This document shows positions 10,907 to 32,414 of a DNA stretch of 64,000 bases, piece by piece. Within the stretch, counting starts at the first letter, position 1; the number at the start of each line of letters is the position of its first letter. The translations under genes were made by a program, and so were the position numbers. The notes beneath the pieces are model-generated. The model saw only the letters and a list, made by a program, of their open reading frames with translations. It was not told the DNA's origin and searched no databases. This DNA comes from Zanthoxylum bungeanum (lineage: Eukaryota; Streptophyta; Magnoliopsida; Sapindales; Rutaceae). The DNA lies in NCBI GenBank assembly GCA_019454045.1, contig SKCR01033660.1, positions 248,001 through 312,000 on the forward strand. Direction: 5' to 3'.

Positions 10907-13900
10907 ATGGCGGCGGAGGAGGAGAAGTGCAGAGAGAGAGAGCCACTTTTGAAGAAGAAATATTATGAGAATTGCTCAGGGTGTAAGATTGAGCAGCTTA
11001 AAGAGTTGAAACGAGGTTTACCAATTCGACAACTTTTTTCTATATGGATTGTTGTGCTTTGCACTGGTAATTTCTATCTCTGTTTTGCTTTTAAGGGCTC
11101 TTTTCTTTTCTCTTTATCATCAAAATTATCATGTCTTTCTTAATGATATAATTTTGTTAGATCAGTTGTTCAAATCATTGCGTTTCTGCAAAAGGTGTGG
11201 TGTGGGTTTGAACGCTACTCACACACAATTGCATAGCCAGAATATTAATTAAATTTGATTTTCACATGATACCCAAGGGTATCAAAGTTGTATGTTCAAT
11301 GTAATTTTGAGCATTAAATATGTAAATTTTATCAATAAACATAAAATTTTTTAAAACATGAAATCAGTTGCATGTTTATTTGTAGAAGTTGCATGTTCAA
11401 TGCTCAAAATTACATTGAACATACAATTTTGAACCCCAAGTATATTTGATACCCTTAGGTATCATAGCATTATCCTTTCACAAAAAGTGTAAGAATTTTG
11501 TCTCATTAATAAACTTAACTGAAGTAGTATGCCATTGCTCCTCTGGATTTTTGCTTGCCAAGTTGATTGAGTGGTTGTTACTTCATCAACTACCTTTTTT
11601 GTTGATGGTTGTCACTTCAAGAACTCAAAGCTCTGTTGCGTCACTTTGTTGGTTCCCTGCACCCACTTGTTTGATTAGCTGCTAAACATTTATTAAATTA
11701 TGTGATTAATTTTATTTATATTAACCCTTTATACCCTTTCTTTTCCTTTAATTTTCAGCTCTGCCCATATCATCTCTCTTTCCGTTCCTTTATTTTATGG
11801 TGAGTTTAACTGTTACCTACCATGCAGTTCTATATAAACAGAACAACATAGCTAATCTATTTCATGCATAGTACAGATTCATATTGTAAGAGGGAAAGCA
11901 CTCTGCTAATAAATTAACAACTTTAATTCCCACCAATTGTTGATCTAATTGTATTTTCAATGATTTTGTTTATTATTTCAAGTTTAACTTGCTATTCGCT
12001 TGGTCATGGTTTCAAACCCAGTAAACAGATTTTCTGTGAAAAAAAGATAAGATTGCGTATATCAGGACCTTCCCCGGACCTAGCTTATAGCGAGAGCATT
12101 GTGCACTGGGTACGGCCTTTCATGAAAGGGTGCATACTTCATAGAATCTGCTGCAATTCTATATACACATCCCCACATTATACATGAAATTAGTATCATG
12201 GATTGTTCTTCAAAAGTTGTCCTTCTGTTTGTTACCTATTTTCAGGTTAGGGACTTTCATATTACTGAAAGAGAGGAAGATATTGGCTACTATGCTGGTT
12301 ATGTGGGTGAGCTTATTTACTGTTCTTTCTTTTTTCATAACATCATATCTGAATGTACCACTGTGCTTAATTGTCAAATTACAGTTCTAACAATTCTCTA
12401 AATACCTTTTAGGGTCTTCATTTATGCTTGGCAGAGCTTTGACATCTGTCTTTTGGGGATTAGTGGCTGACCGCTATGGTCGAAAACCTGTTATAATAAT
12501 GGGGACTATTGCAGTGTTAGTGACTGCTATTTTAATACCAAACTTGAAAATGGTACTTTGGCATTAGTTCAGACACTGAGTATGTATCTGTTCTTGTTCA
12601 CATGGTTCTCTCTTAAAATGGTCTCAGGGTTATTTTCAACACTCTCTTTGGGCTTAGTGTGAACTTTTGGATGGCCATAATAACAAGGTTTCTTCTTGGG
12701 AGTTTGAATGGTTTACTTGGACCAATAAAGGTATTCAAATTTATGTTACTGCATGCATTTTATTTCTGGTTTCCTGTGAATGAATACCTGTGCTTAACTT
12801 CTTTCATGACCAGGCCTATGCTTGTGAAATCTTCCGTGCTGAACACCAAGCTTTAGGACTGTCAACGGTGAGCTTAGCGGTCTATGTTCGAGTTGTTTAA
12901 CTGCAGCAAAGCATCATAATTGAAAACTCTATTATTGATTCAGATTAGTACGGCATGGGGAATAGGATTGATCATTGGCCCAGCACTTGGTGGTTTTCTG
13001 GCTCAGGTACTCCAATGTCCTTTTGCTTTTTTTTTTTTTTATGAAGGATTCTTCTAAAAATATGTTTCTCTTCATTTTGAAATCAGCCTGCAGAGAAATA
13101 TCCAAATCTATTTTCAGAAGAATCTCTCTTTGGAAAGTAAGTCAATTTGTTAGTTCTTAATCACCATGTTTAACTTTTTCGCTAATATCTTTAAAGTATG
13201 TTGGTATTCTGAAAAATTAATTTTTGCAGATTTCCGTACTTCTTGCCCTGCCTCTTTATATCACTTTTTGCTTTAGGTGTAACCATTGCTACTTGCTGGC
13301 TTCCGGTAGGTTAATTTCTCTCTAATATTTGTCATTGTGTTATTTCAAATCATCATGTTGGCGGATGGCTGATATTACAAAGTTTCAACTGTTAGTGTTG
13401 ATTTTTTCGAAACAACTAGTAGAAAATAATCTAAATGAGAAGTGTAACAATTCTGAAAAATGAATATAACTATTATCAAAATGTTGATTTTTATATGCAT
13501 TTTCTAAGCTTATGGGCTCTCAAACTATCAGCTTCCAAGACTATACGATATCATCCACCGTTGTGAAGTAGGTTAGAATCTAATACCATTTTTAAAGGCC
13601 TGTTCTTACACAATACAATATTGTTCGCTTTAGATTTGGTCCAATAATCTTGGTTTTAAGAAAATATATTACATATATAGAGCCCAATGACCTTTTCTAA
13701 TTTGGGATTCGATACTCTGATACCCTGCCCTTGCTCCATACATCCTGACCTCTCTCTCTATGCCTCGAGAGTCGTAGATCTTTGGTATTACAATGCTCAA
13801 TTTCCTGATGTTTGACCTGCATAAATCCATGGGGTTTGAGAGGTTATAGAGCACCATTAAATTTTAAGTGATGTTTGTTCATTGTTTGTTGAGTTTAAAG

Positions 13901-16900
13901 ACACACATGAATGTACGTATAACATATGCTTGTACTACACTAACTAAATTGATACCATACCATCACTTGCCTATTTAGTTGTCCTAAAATATATATGGTA
14001 ATTGCAGGAGACATTACACGTGCACAATGAAGATGATTTATCACGTGATGTCTCATATGATGCTTTGGAATCCGCATACTGTGGGTCTACTGGAGAAGTT
14101 AAACAAGAAGGAAGAGAGGCAACAGCTAAGAAAAGCCTCTTAAAGAATTGGCCCTTAATGTCTTCTATCATTGTTTATTGTGTTTTCTCTCTGCATGATA
14201 TGGCTTACACAGAGGTATGATTCTACATGATTTAAGATACGTTTGGTTTAAACATTGAGTTATCTCTAATTTATTTATATGGCTTTCTTTCTTTATATCT
14301 AAATTTCGACTTTTCTTTCTTCTGCAGATATTTTCATTATGGGCTGTTAGCCCTAGGAAGTTTGGAGGTCTGAATTATTCAACTGAAAATGTTGGTGAAA
14401 TTCTTGCCATAACAGGTACAAAGTTCAATAATATATCAGCCCTATTTTCCTCAGCATTTCTTTGTTTATCATCTCTTTCTACTATTTCCTGACCCAAACA
14501 CTATATGATAAAAATTTAGTGAAGAACCAGCATCTCCCTTTTTCTAAGGTGTTATGTAAGAGAGAACATTGAACTTGTCAGAATTTACATATTATCACTG
14601 GGCTGTTTTGTATTTGTAGAGCTTAAATACTTTTGTTGGGTCCTTATCTGCCTTAAGCTTTCAGGTTAAGTTTTACTTGACATGGAACCAGAGCTAGTTT
14701 GACCAAGTGCTCTTGTGTTTGAATCCTCCTACTGCATTGGTTAAGTTATAATAAGTTGTATTTTGTATTAGTTTTTATGTTTATGGTCGTGTTTAATTCA
14801 TGTGCTTTGCTAATACCATGAGATTCTATGATAACGTCTAAGAATCATCAAGCATCCGTTGTATGCTGTTGTTCTAGATTCAAATACATGATCACTCTAC
14901 AAACATGCTTGACAATGTCCACTTATTGAACTTCTTAGGTTTCAGCCTCCTCGTTTTCCAACTTTTACTATACCCATATGTGGAGAGGCGTCTTGGGTCT
15001 ATAACGGCAGCACGCTTTGCAGGGGTAAATTCTGAACACTGATTAGCATTTATTAGTTTGAAGACATGTTTCAAAACTTCTTTTACTTTGTACTCTTGTT
15101 ACATAATTTCTTATATACAGGTTTTGTCCATACCTCTGTTGACAAGTTACGCTTATATAGCAATGTTATCGGGATTCGCCCTTGCCTTGTTGATAAATTG
15201 TGCTTCTGTGCTGAAGAATTGTTTATCTGTAAGTGGATATACTTATGAGTGTCATTGATGAACAATTTAATTATTGATATCAAAGTTAAGCATATTATAT
15301 TAATCAATTCAGTTTCCGTATATTTTTTAAATCATTGCCTTTATATATATATATATATATATTCTTTATCAGGGTTGTAGTTACTTTTTTATTTTTCTTT
15401 TGTTAATATATTTTGTTTATAACTAGGTGTCTATCATAACTGGACTATTCATTCTGCAAAACAACGCAGTGGTAATTTTTTTTTTCCTGGTTTGTTTAGT
15501 AAGGTTCAATGCTTTTGGTTATATCATTTCTAGTTTTTAAGGTGGTCAAGCTGATTTGACAAAGTAATTGCTGTACAGGACCAGGATCAACGAGGAGCTG
15601 CTAATGGAATTGCTATGACTGCAATGTCGCTTTTCAAAGCTGCTGGTCCAGCTGGAGGAGGTGCTCTGTAAGTGCCCAATTGATTTCTTTAGATTCTTTT
15701 GGTGATAATGAAACTGATAGAAGGATGGTATGTGGACAATGTATATTAACTTCTAATGCTAATCCTGCTCACCACGGAAAAATTAATACTGAATATAAAG
15801 AGCATCAGTCCTGCTGGCTGTTGCATATTTAACTCAATACCTTTATCAGGAAAAAAAAAATCAGGCTGTAGATTCTTCAGGGGAAGGGGATAATTTTTTC
15901 TTGTGCATAGTTGAAATGGAAGGATTCTAACTGTTATAGTCAAGGGATGCCTAATACAAGCCCACAATAAGAATTTTATCTTCAGTTTCAACACTGCTTA
16001 GGAACTTCAGCTCTACAGACTAGAAAAGCTATTGCTCTCTCTTTCTAAGATGTGATGCAATTTTTTGGTTAAGGGTGAAGTGCGGTCCATCAACTTAAGT
16101 GGCAGAATCTATTCAATCTTTATTGCTTATTGCTCCATGCAAGTATATTAATATGACTCCTGCCCATCATATATGTCACCTCTAAGTGAATCTCTTGCAT
16201 GAAATGATTAAAGACTCTAGCAGTATGCCCAGAAGTGCAGCTACCGGATATGAGTAGATTGAGAGTGAATCAACTTTATACAGTCACCAAAGTGCAGTAA
16301 TATCTGTCTGTATTATCTATAAGTCACTTTCTAATTCCATCTTAGGTTCGCTAAATCAGTTGCATCATGGGATCTTCATAGATTCCTTAAGCCTGAGAAA
16401 CTATTCTAGCTGAAATAGTTTTCCCTTTTTCATTTCACGGTTTAATATCTTTGCGTGAGCAGTTTGATTATTTCACTAAACAGACCATGATATGAGTGCT
16501 TTGCCTCAGTCGATGCCCATAAAAAATAAATATGTTATGCCTTTTTGGTCGCTCTCCCTAACGTTTAACCTAATTATATAGAAATGTAACACCGGATAAA
16601 ATTGATCGGGCTTAGTAACTCCATAATTATTTTTATTTTTATTTTTTTTTTTTGCAGATTTTCTTGGGCACAAAAGCGTCAAGATGCTACCTTCCTCCCA
16701 GGTATTAAAAAAGAGATGTCTTTCATGACAGAGATTTAGGATTTGGCATTGTTACATTAAAATGCATCATGATAACATAGACAGAATCATAAAAGAGAGA
16801 AAAATAAAAATCGCAGTAATACATTTGCTGTCTAAAGTTATAGATCAAGCTTGGTGATGGAGATGGACTCTCATTTTGAATGGCAGCCGTGTTAAAGGGA

Positions 16901-17206
16901 ACTCTAGTGAATCCTGTGACTTCTCTTTAACTTTGTTTCATGTCTATAAATCAACTTTCCAAGTCTTCTCCTTGTGAGAATTATAACACTAACAACATTG
17001 ATTGCTTACAAAACCAGCCCACTCCCACCGCGGCTTGCTTTTTTACTTGAGATTCAAGTCTTTCTTCGATTTTTCTTCTCTTTTATGGCCAATTATTTTA
17101 TTGTTCGAGTGCAGGTAACCACATGGTTTTCTTCGTTCTAAATGTGGTGGAGGCAATCGGAGTATTGATGACATTCAAGCCCTTTTTAGTTCAACGGCAC
17201 GACTAG
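10907..17206 (+). CDS. ZIFL1: ZINC INDUCED FACILITATOR-like MFS transporter (17 exons, 489 aa)
   Basis: Coding exons: 10907-11066, 11759-11799, 12246-12306, 12413-12515, 12628-12730, 12814-12867, 12944-13006, 13087-13136, 13230-13305, 14008-14214, 14328-14415, 14939-15024, 15121-15228, 15427-15471, 15579-15667, 16658-16701, 17115-17206. All junctions are GT-AG and the frame holds through 1470 nt. The product is a membrane protein of the plant ZIF family, a plant branch of the drug:H+ antiporters linked to zinc/nicotianamine, potassium or auxin movement at tonoplast or plasma membrane. Visible marks: MFS motif [11 protein letters not shown] (about residues 103-112), antiporter-type motif [10 protein letters not shown] (about 182-191), and a hydrophilic central loop in exon 10 (about 238-290). 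Length is normal for the family. Which paralogue (ZIF1, ZIFL1 or ZIFL2) cannot be told by eye. Intron 1 carries a MITE and intron 2 a SINE. Confidence 0.92.
11266..11465. mobile_element. Foldback MITE with self-palindromic ends (ZIF-like intron 1)
   Basis: The left end reads GATACCCAAGGGTATCAAA and then TTGTATGTTCAATGTAATTT. The right end, reversed, reads GATACCTAAGGGTATCAAA and then, after about 20 extra bases, the same TTGTATGTTCAATGTAATTT. The arms pair over more than 40 bases and the extreme ends are themselves palindromes (ATACCCnnGGGTAT). Size is about 200 bp. No clear target duplication beyond TA/AT bases. It lies well away from the intron 1 splice sites. Confidence 0.7.
12001..12121 (+). 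mobile_element. Au-type SINE fragment (ZIF-like intron 2)
   Basis: The segment has a decayed B box ('ggtttcaaaccca'), then 'gattgcgtatatcaggacct', 'tccccggacctagcttatag' and 'cgagagcattgtgcactggg'. This order matches the plant Au SINE body ('...gcgtac...cttccccgga...gcgggagc...gtgcaccggg') as I know it. The 5' part is poorly preserved and no target duplication was found. Confidence 0.65.
15342..15361. repeat. (TA)n microsatellite
   Basis: Ten TA units in intron 13 of the ZIF-like gene. Confidence 0.9.
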
Positions 17207-17699
17207 GGTAAGATGAACATCTTCAATTTTCAGACAAAGCTTTTGAAAAGCATCAACAAATTGATTCTTTGGGGTTTCAACATCATTTTTATTTTTATTT
17301 TTTTATTTTGCTACAGATGATTATTGCCACTTTTCTTTGTTCATCTATTGTCTGTTACAGATCATGCTTATTTGCCATTTTACAATTTTACAAGTATTTG
17401 TTGGTATACCAGCGGCAGTATATTAGCCTTTTCATTATACATTTGTCTACCTCAGGAAGAATTCATGTACACTTTCCAACCTCAAAATTATTAATTTTGA
17501 GGGTAATTATCACAAATCTCCCCCAAGTTTTGGAAATGCCACTGAATTCATGTACACAGTACACTCTCAATTCTCAAAAGTCAAAACTCAAGATTAATAA
17601 ATATGAGGGTAATTCTCACTAATCTCCACTATGTTTTGGAAATGCTACAACAGTCTTGGTCTGTATGTACAATTAACAAACACCTCCCCTGCAAAGTAA

Positions 17700-18190
17700 G
17701 TGTTTGAACGGTGGTTCATAAATGGTTAAATGTAATTTTATCTTATATTAATAAAATAATTATGGTGTAATTTTTTAATATTTTGATGGTGAGTAAAAGG
17801 TAAAAAATTCAGTTTTTTTGCAAATTTTTTTTTTTAAATAAAAATATAAAATGAAGACTAATTATTTTAATTTTTAATGACTAATCAAATAATTAAAAAT
17901 GTGTTTTGATCAAAACACAATTTTTTAATTTCACTACATATCAAACCACATATTTACAATAATATGTGGTTGAACAATGCTCATAAACTAATTTTTAATG
18001 ACTAATCAAATAATTAAAAAAGTGTTTTTGATCAAAACACAATTTTTTAATTTCACTACATATCAAACCACATATTTACAATAATATGTGGTTGAACAAT
18101 GCTTCATAAACGGTGATATGTCATTTTGTCTTGTATTAATAAAAATAATTATAGTGTACTTTTTTCATATTTTGATGGTGAGTAAAAATT
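17700..18190. repeat. Tandem duplication downstream of the ZIF-like gene
   Basis: A segment of about 125 bp occurs twice (about 17864-17986 and 17987-18112) with only a few changes. It includes 'taatgactaatcaaataatt', the perfect palindrome GTGTTTTGATCAAAACAC and the inverted pair 'ccacatatt...aatatgtgg'. The outer parts, about 17712-17808 and 18110-18196 ('tattaataaaataattat', 'tattttgatggtgagtaaaa'), are also copies of each other, so the original duplication was larger. No coding content. Confidence 0.7.
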
Positions 18191-18197
18191 AAAAACT

Positions 18198-20320
18198 TGT
18201 TATAAAATAAGAGAAAATAGAAAAAAAAAAATAGTATCTTATAAAGTTGTATACTTTTCTTATTAATTCTAAATTATAAATTATAAGATATTCTCTATAT
18301 TTATAGAGAGATATTAGTTTAAGATTTTTATCCCTAAGTAATGTGGGATAAATTAAATTTGTAAATGTTAAAGTCAGAGACCACATTATTTACAACACTC
18401 CCCATTGGGACCCATCACTTTAATTTCACAATAATTATCCAACCACACATTGTCTCATTAAAATCTTGTCAGTAAAACCCAGTGGGACAAAACCTGGTCG
18501 AAGGAAAAAGAGTACAATGCGCTTTTATCTAACTATAAGTTATCATGTCAATGAATACGCCCTCTGAAGAAATTCTTCCCCTCAAAAAATATCATCAAGA
18601 TAATTTACTAAGAAGATGTATGTCAATGCTATATATAAACTTCTCAAATGTTGATGTCGGTAAAGCTTCTGTAAATAAGTCTGTAAAGTTATCAGTTGAA
18701 CATATTAACTTGACATCAATTTGTGTGCTCTGCTGAAGCTCATAAATATAGAAGAACTTTAGTGAGATGTGCTTGGTTCTGTCTCCCTTGATGTACCTTC
18801 ATCTAATTTGTGCAATCCAAGCAACATTATCTTCATATATCACTATTGGAATATATGTGGCAGAGTTTAAATTGCATGGGCTCTGAATGTGATGGATAAA
18901 TGACATTAACCATACACATTCTCTACTTGCTTCATGTAGTGTAAGTATCTTCAAATGATTGGAAGATGTAGTAACAAAAGACTACTTTGTAGATCGTCAT
19001 GAGATTGTCGTGTTATTGTAGGTAAAAACATACCCTGTCTGTGAGCGTACTTTATGAGGGTCAGAGAGATATCATGCATCAGTATAACCAACAAGACCTG
19101 GATTTTGTGCCGTTTGACTCCATTCCAATGTCGTCGAGTTTACGCAGAGCTAAATCTTACCAATAAATTTACCGAGAATGTAATATACAGTCTGGTGTAT
19201 TGAGCTAAATATAATAAGCCACCAATTGCACTAAGACATGATACTTCTGGACCAAATATCTCTTCATTATATTCTTTGGGACATAATAGATCCTTTTTAG
19301 GATCGAGAGATCAGAAAATCATTGGGTTAGCTTTATCCATTTTGGAATATTTCAAAAGATTCTCAATTTAATTTAACCGTTGGATAAAGATATATTTAGG
19401 TTTGTACTCGGTCTGCATCCCGAGAAAGTACCTAATTTTCTCAATACTTCAAAATCTCTTTTGAAATATTCATTAATTTTTAGAAGCTCTTCAGAAGTTC
19501 CAAATAAGTTCATGTCATTGACATATACGGTTATAATAGGAAATCCTGATTTAGACTTTCTAATGAATATAAATGGGTAGATAGAATCATTTATGTATCA
19601 TTTCTTCATCAAATATTCACTCAAACGATTATACCACATGCATTCAGATTGTTTTAATCCGTATAAAGATCGTTGTAACCTGATTGAATACAGTTTATGA
19701 TCTTTTTATTTATATGCTTCAAGCATTTATTCATGGATTTTCATGTAAATATCAGTGTCAAGTGGCCTAAATATTCTTGAAACATATATCAAGTCTTTTA
19801 AATACTGCCAAACTTATTAAAAGTTGAAACGTAATAGTATTCTTCACATGATAATACCTTTATAATCAATATTAGGTCTCTACAGGAAACCTCGCACGCG
19901 CTTTATATGTAATTATCCCATTACGTTTATTACTCTTCTTTATGAATACACATTTATATCTAATAGATTTGACATCTTCAGGTGTCTGGACTACATGCCC
20001 AAATACTTGACGTTTGGCTAAAGAAATCAATTTTGCTTGAATTGATTTTTTTCCATTGAAGCCAATCATGTATTTGTCTATATTCATCGACAGTTTGAGG
20101 TTCAAATTTAATTGTAATTTCAGTAACTACTGTGAATGCAAATACAATATCGATGACTAATTCATTACGATCCCACATTTCTTTTGTATAAACATAATTT
20201 GTAAACTTTCTTTCTTTAGAAGCTTTTGTCTCCTCAAAGACTTGTGTCTCTTTAGGGACTTTGGTCTCTTCAGGGATCACTATTTCTCCTGGAACTATTG
20301 ATTCTGAGAATGTGGGTGTA
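18198..20320 (-). mobile_element. Truncated, decayed Copia retrotransposon
   Basis: On the - strand the order is a reverse transcriptase start (20280-19870), RNase H (about 19200-18540), a purine tract AATGGGGAG and a 200-bp LTR (18198-18397, TG...CA ends). Readable pieces include SLAKRQVFGHVVQTPEDVKS (about 20045-19985) and, with stops and shifts, VWLMSFIHHIQSPC and KHISLKFFYIYEL in the RNase H region. Many stops and frameshifts make it dead. No matching second LTR was found up to about 21000, so the 5' half is lost. Confidence 0.75.
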
Positions 20321-21047
20321 TTTATAATGGTGATATGAGAATATGTAAATAAAATTGAACAAAAATGAAATTCCTGGAAATATTAGATTTTATATTTGGA
20401 TATGTGAAGTTTAGAAATTGCAACAGACAAACTATTTATATTCGCATGTTTTGTTTGAAATCTGTGTGTCCTGGAGAATGATACATCATTGATTGCTCAC
20501 ACGTCTTTTTCTTCTTAATATTTTCACAAATATTTCACCTTTAATATGAGATAATTTTATTATACTAGTTTTTCATTTTGTTTTCTTTGCAGAAGATGAT
20601 ATTTAAAATAATAATCATTCTGTTGATTTTACACGAACAATAGGAGAATAAATATTAATAAACATAGGAATATGCCTTATTGTTTGCGGTAATTTTAACC
20701 TCTAAAGAAGAATTCACGGTTGCATTTTTGATGTACTTGCTACTTGCCCAGTTATCTTTTTTGAAATCTAAATACAAGTAAATGCAGAGTTAGTTATGAA
20801 TTTTTGTTTGTTTTTGTTCGATACATAACAACATAAACCAATTTTGGTTGGTTAATTCGACCAGTTCATCGATGTTGGCAATTATGATGTCTGTATCAAC
20901 AAATAAAAATTTCATTAAAAAATTATAGATGTATATATATTTGAAATGTATACTAAAATGTAAACCTAACTATAGCTTAGCAAAGAGTAGTACCAATAGG
21001 AATAGAAAATATGCCGTTGAAGATGGTTTGTTAAGATTATGTTCATC
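20321..21047. other. Intergenic, nothing recognised
   Basis: AT-rich sequence upstream (in element orientation) of the decayed Copia piece. I see no gene, no repeat ends and no RNA gene. Some of it may be more of the decayed element. Confidence 0.4.
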
Positions 21048-21229
21048 AAGTGGCGTGATTGGTGGTGTGTGACTCATGATCTGACTTTGAGATTCTGAGT
21101 TTGAATTTAGAGTGTACGTTTCTTGTAAGAGTCTGGAATAGCCGGAATTTTATTTATTCTGTTTAAGTCCGAAATGGGTGATTTGACGATGAGATTTTCA
21201 ACCATTTCAAAAAAAAAAAAAAAAAAAAA
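21048..21229 (+). mobile_element. tRNA-derived SINE, degenerate full-length copy
   Basis: Has the family order: a decayed A box near 'tggcgtgattggtggtgtgt', a decayed B box 'gagtttgaattt', 'gtttcttgtaagagtctgga', 'aatgggtgatttgacgatga', and a 21-base A tail (21209-21229). It is more diverged than the copies at 25668 and 33563. No convincing target duplication. Confidence 0.7.
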
Positions 21230-21707
21230 CTCTTAAGGAAAAGAAGCCCAAAAATGGATAAGGAATATAATGAGGTTACCAGTCAAATGCAAAGGAGGGG
21301 AAAAAATAATAATGTGGGGGAGGAGAATAATTAAAGCAAATAAAGAAAAGAAAAGAAAAGAAATTTACACATGCAGAAAGATAGAGAATTACTTGCGTCT
21401 CAAGTCAATTATTCAGTTTTTTCAGACTCACTTGCAATAAATATTTTCTAGTGGTTGTCATTTTAATATTTGTAGTGTGCTTTTATTTATTTTTAAATTA
21501 ATTTTCAGTGGAATGTCTGACAATCTTAATATGCTCATCCATTAAAACTATCTACATGTTTATAATTTTTTTCCCCTAATTAACCTAACAACTTGCAAGC
21601 TTAAGATAACTAAGGATCTATCAACATTTCTAATCTTCTATTAGATGAATATACAAGTGACGTGATATGTTGTTCGTTCGCAGTGATTTAATAGAGTAAT
21701 TTTAAGT

Positions 21708-22671
21708 TGTTGGTATTTTTTGTGATAAGTACTTTGAACGGTTCGGCAAGGGCATAGATGAGATTTTCCTTTTCAGAGGGTCAAGTGTTTAGAGGGTTGG
21801 GTTATTCATCGGCCAAAAAGAGAGTCCGGACACAGTTTTCCGAATCTGGCCGACCAGAGCATACAGTATGGTACAGATTCAGAGACCGACCACATCAGAG
21901 TAGAGATCGATCACAGAAGATGGGTCAGACAGTTCAGACCGATCACAGCAGGAGTCTGGTAGCTCAGTTCAATTATGTTTCACCTTCAGTACCACGGAAA
22001 ATGAGCTCAGACGTTTTGGTCGGGCCGAGATCAGTTTTGGTAGTCCGGTAACCATATGGCCGATCATTTGGAGACCGATGTATGATCACGGCATCTCTGA
22101 TATGGGTTACTGTTCGAAAGATCTTTACAGGCTGACAATCATTATTGTTGCGTGTAGCAGTGGAGAAAACAGAGTGACGTGACAGGCCGTCAGACGGCAG
22201 ATTTGCTTTCAGCGAGGGCAGACCTGGGGCAGAGAACCCGTCAATCAATCGAAGACCGCGCGGGAAACGTCATAAAGTTGGAGGAACCGTGTTACACTTT
22301 CTTAGTATATAAATGGAGGGTAGTCTCATTTGTATAGGTTGTGTCTCTTAGACATAAAACTTGTAACAAATAGAAAGAACACCACTTGTAACATCCTTTC
22401 AACTGCTCGGCCACATTCAGACATTGCTCAAAAAGGTCGGTCGAGTCGGTTTTGGTAATAAAAACAACCCACATCGTTTTGTGCCCGTGGACGTAGGCTG
22501 GATTCACTCCGCCGAACCACGTTAATACTATCTTGTCAATTTGTGTGTTTTTCCCACATTTTACTAAGTTTACCTTTGTCTCCCCATAACCAACAAATTA
22601 AAGGTTGATGGAAGGTTTTCTCGGGGGAGTTATCCCGAAACTGCCCATGGGACGAAATTCAGCGGTCAACA
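21708..22671 (+). mobile_element. Solo LTR, probably gypsy-type
   Basis: The 964-bp block begins TGTTGG and ends GTCAACA, with the perfect 5-bp duplication taagt on both sides (21703-21707 and 22672-22676). It contains a TATA-like 'agtatataaatgg' (about 22303), A-rich poly(A)-like signals near 22370, and 'cccgtggacgtaggctggat' followed by 'gccgaaccacgtta', a combination I know from the transcribed end of plant gypsy LTRs. There is no internal domain. It is GC-richer than its surroundings. Confidence 0.75.
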
Positions 22672-22676
22672 TAAGT

Positions 22677-24328
22677 AAATTTTCTTAATTAGTCATCCGA
22701 ATTATAAACTTTAAGACGCTAAAAAATCAATTGAAATTTTCCCTACCCCTATCTTTAAACAAAATGGTGATGTGAATATGTGATGTTTGTTAAATTAATG
22801 ACTCCCACCTTACGAATCCTGATATTATTATATAGCAAAGTTACTTTCATCATCAGAAGGAATCGATACCTCGAAAGGTAAAGATACACTATCTCAATTA
22901 AAAATGAAAGAAATATAAAACAAAAGGAAAAGGAATGAACATGAATTGATTTATTTATATTAGTATTTTTTTTTAATTAGTGGATAAGTTCAAATATATT
23001 TTTAATTTCTTATTTTTTTCAATATTCAAATTCGAGCATCAAATTTTATTAAGATATTTGAAAACCAACACTCAACTATACTCTTGGGGTTTACTTATAT
23101 TAGTCAAATCAAACAGAGTTTCAATGATTTGGTCTTTTGTAAGTTCTGTTTACAGTCAATAACAATAAGAAATTCGATAAATGGTAACATATTTAATATG
23201 TTAACTCTAATTTTTTTTTATTATAAATATAAACGATTTTAAGGGATAGATAATTTATGTTATGACTTATGATTCTGAATCCCCATTTATGGGAAAAAAT
23301 TTTAGGAAAAATTATTGGCTTAGGGCCGGCCTCCAAATCATTTCAGATACTTTTATTAATTAATAACTTTGACCGAACTTATAACCCTATTTTTCAAGAA
23401 CTCGCCTATGGCTATCGAACCTCAGAGTCAACTATGATTATAAGCATGATTTTTGTCAATTAAAACCAATAAGATTACTTATCGAGTATTAAATTACACG
23501 ATTAGATGCTAAATTTGAACTTGAGAAAAAAAAAATCACAGGGTTTAGTTACACAGTAATCACTGTTAACTAAACTACATTCCAGTCAGGCAATGGAAGT
23601 TGCATTATATTATCTGTTAACAAACTAAATTATGTCATAAAATTTGGGCGGCTTCACTTTTTGCTTTTCTGCTGAGTTTGAGGATTGTGATGAAACCGAA
23701 ACCAAAAAAGCATCAAATCAAAAGACCTACCAAAGCTCCAGCGCCAGCTCAAACCTATTTAATATAAAGTTTTGTTTTGCAATATTCGCCATTAACTTTT
23801 TAATATTAAAATTCATTAGAACTTAGGAAAAAGCAAATGAGACCTCTAAGATTTGTTTATGTATATATAGAGAGAGAACATTTAGTTTCATAAAAGGTCA
23901 CACAAATTCCATTTTAGACAATTATAGTTAGGGATGTGAACGGGCCGGGTATCGTAGGGGAATATCAATATATGTATTCGTCTTGTTTAATTAATGAGTA
24001 TCAAAATTATCCCTTATCAATTCTTAACATATCAAGCTCTCGTACAGATCCTTGTTATTCAGGGATTTTACTTTTATTTTATCGGAATTCTAATATCAAT
24101 ACTCGACCCGACCAACCAACGGGTATGTAAAATTATGTCATTACTCGTTCCTAATATATCGGATTCCGCGATAATTTTTGTCATGAGATCGAATATAGTT
24201 AGGTCACTGTAATATGTGCGACAATTTCTGAAACCAATAAATCCATCTTTAAGCAAATCTCGGAAGTTTTATTGTTTATATATATATTGCACATGCATGC
24301 ATAATAATTAAGCACTACAACAACTTCC
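22677..24328. promoter_or_regulatory. Intergenic DNA and subtilase promoter region
   Basis: Mostly AT-rich with no coding signal. Near the gene there is a TATA-like 'gtttatatatatattgc' (about 24275) and an RY-type CATGCATG element (about 24293), which in other plant genes is bound by B3 factors. The ATG at 24329 follows about 30-40 bases later. Confidence 0.4.
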
Positions 24329-32414
<8,086 letters not shown>

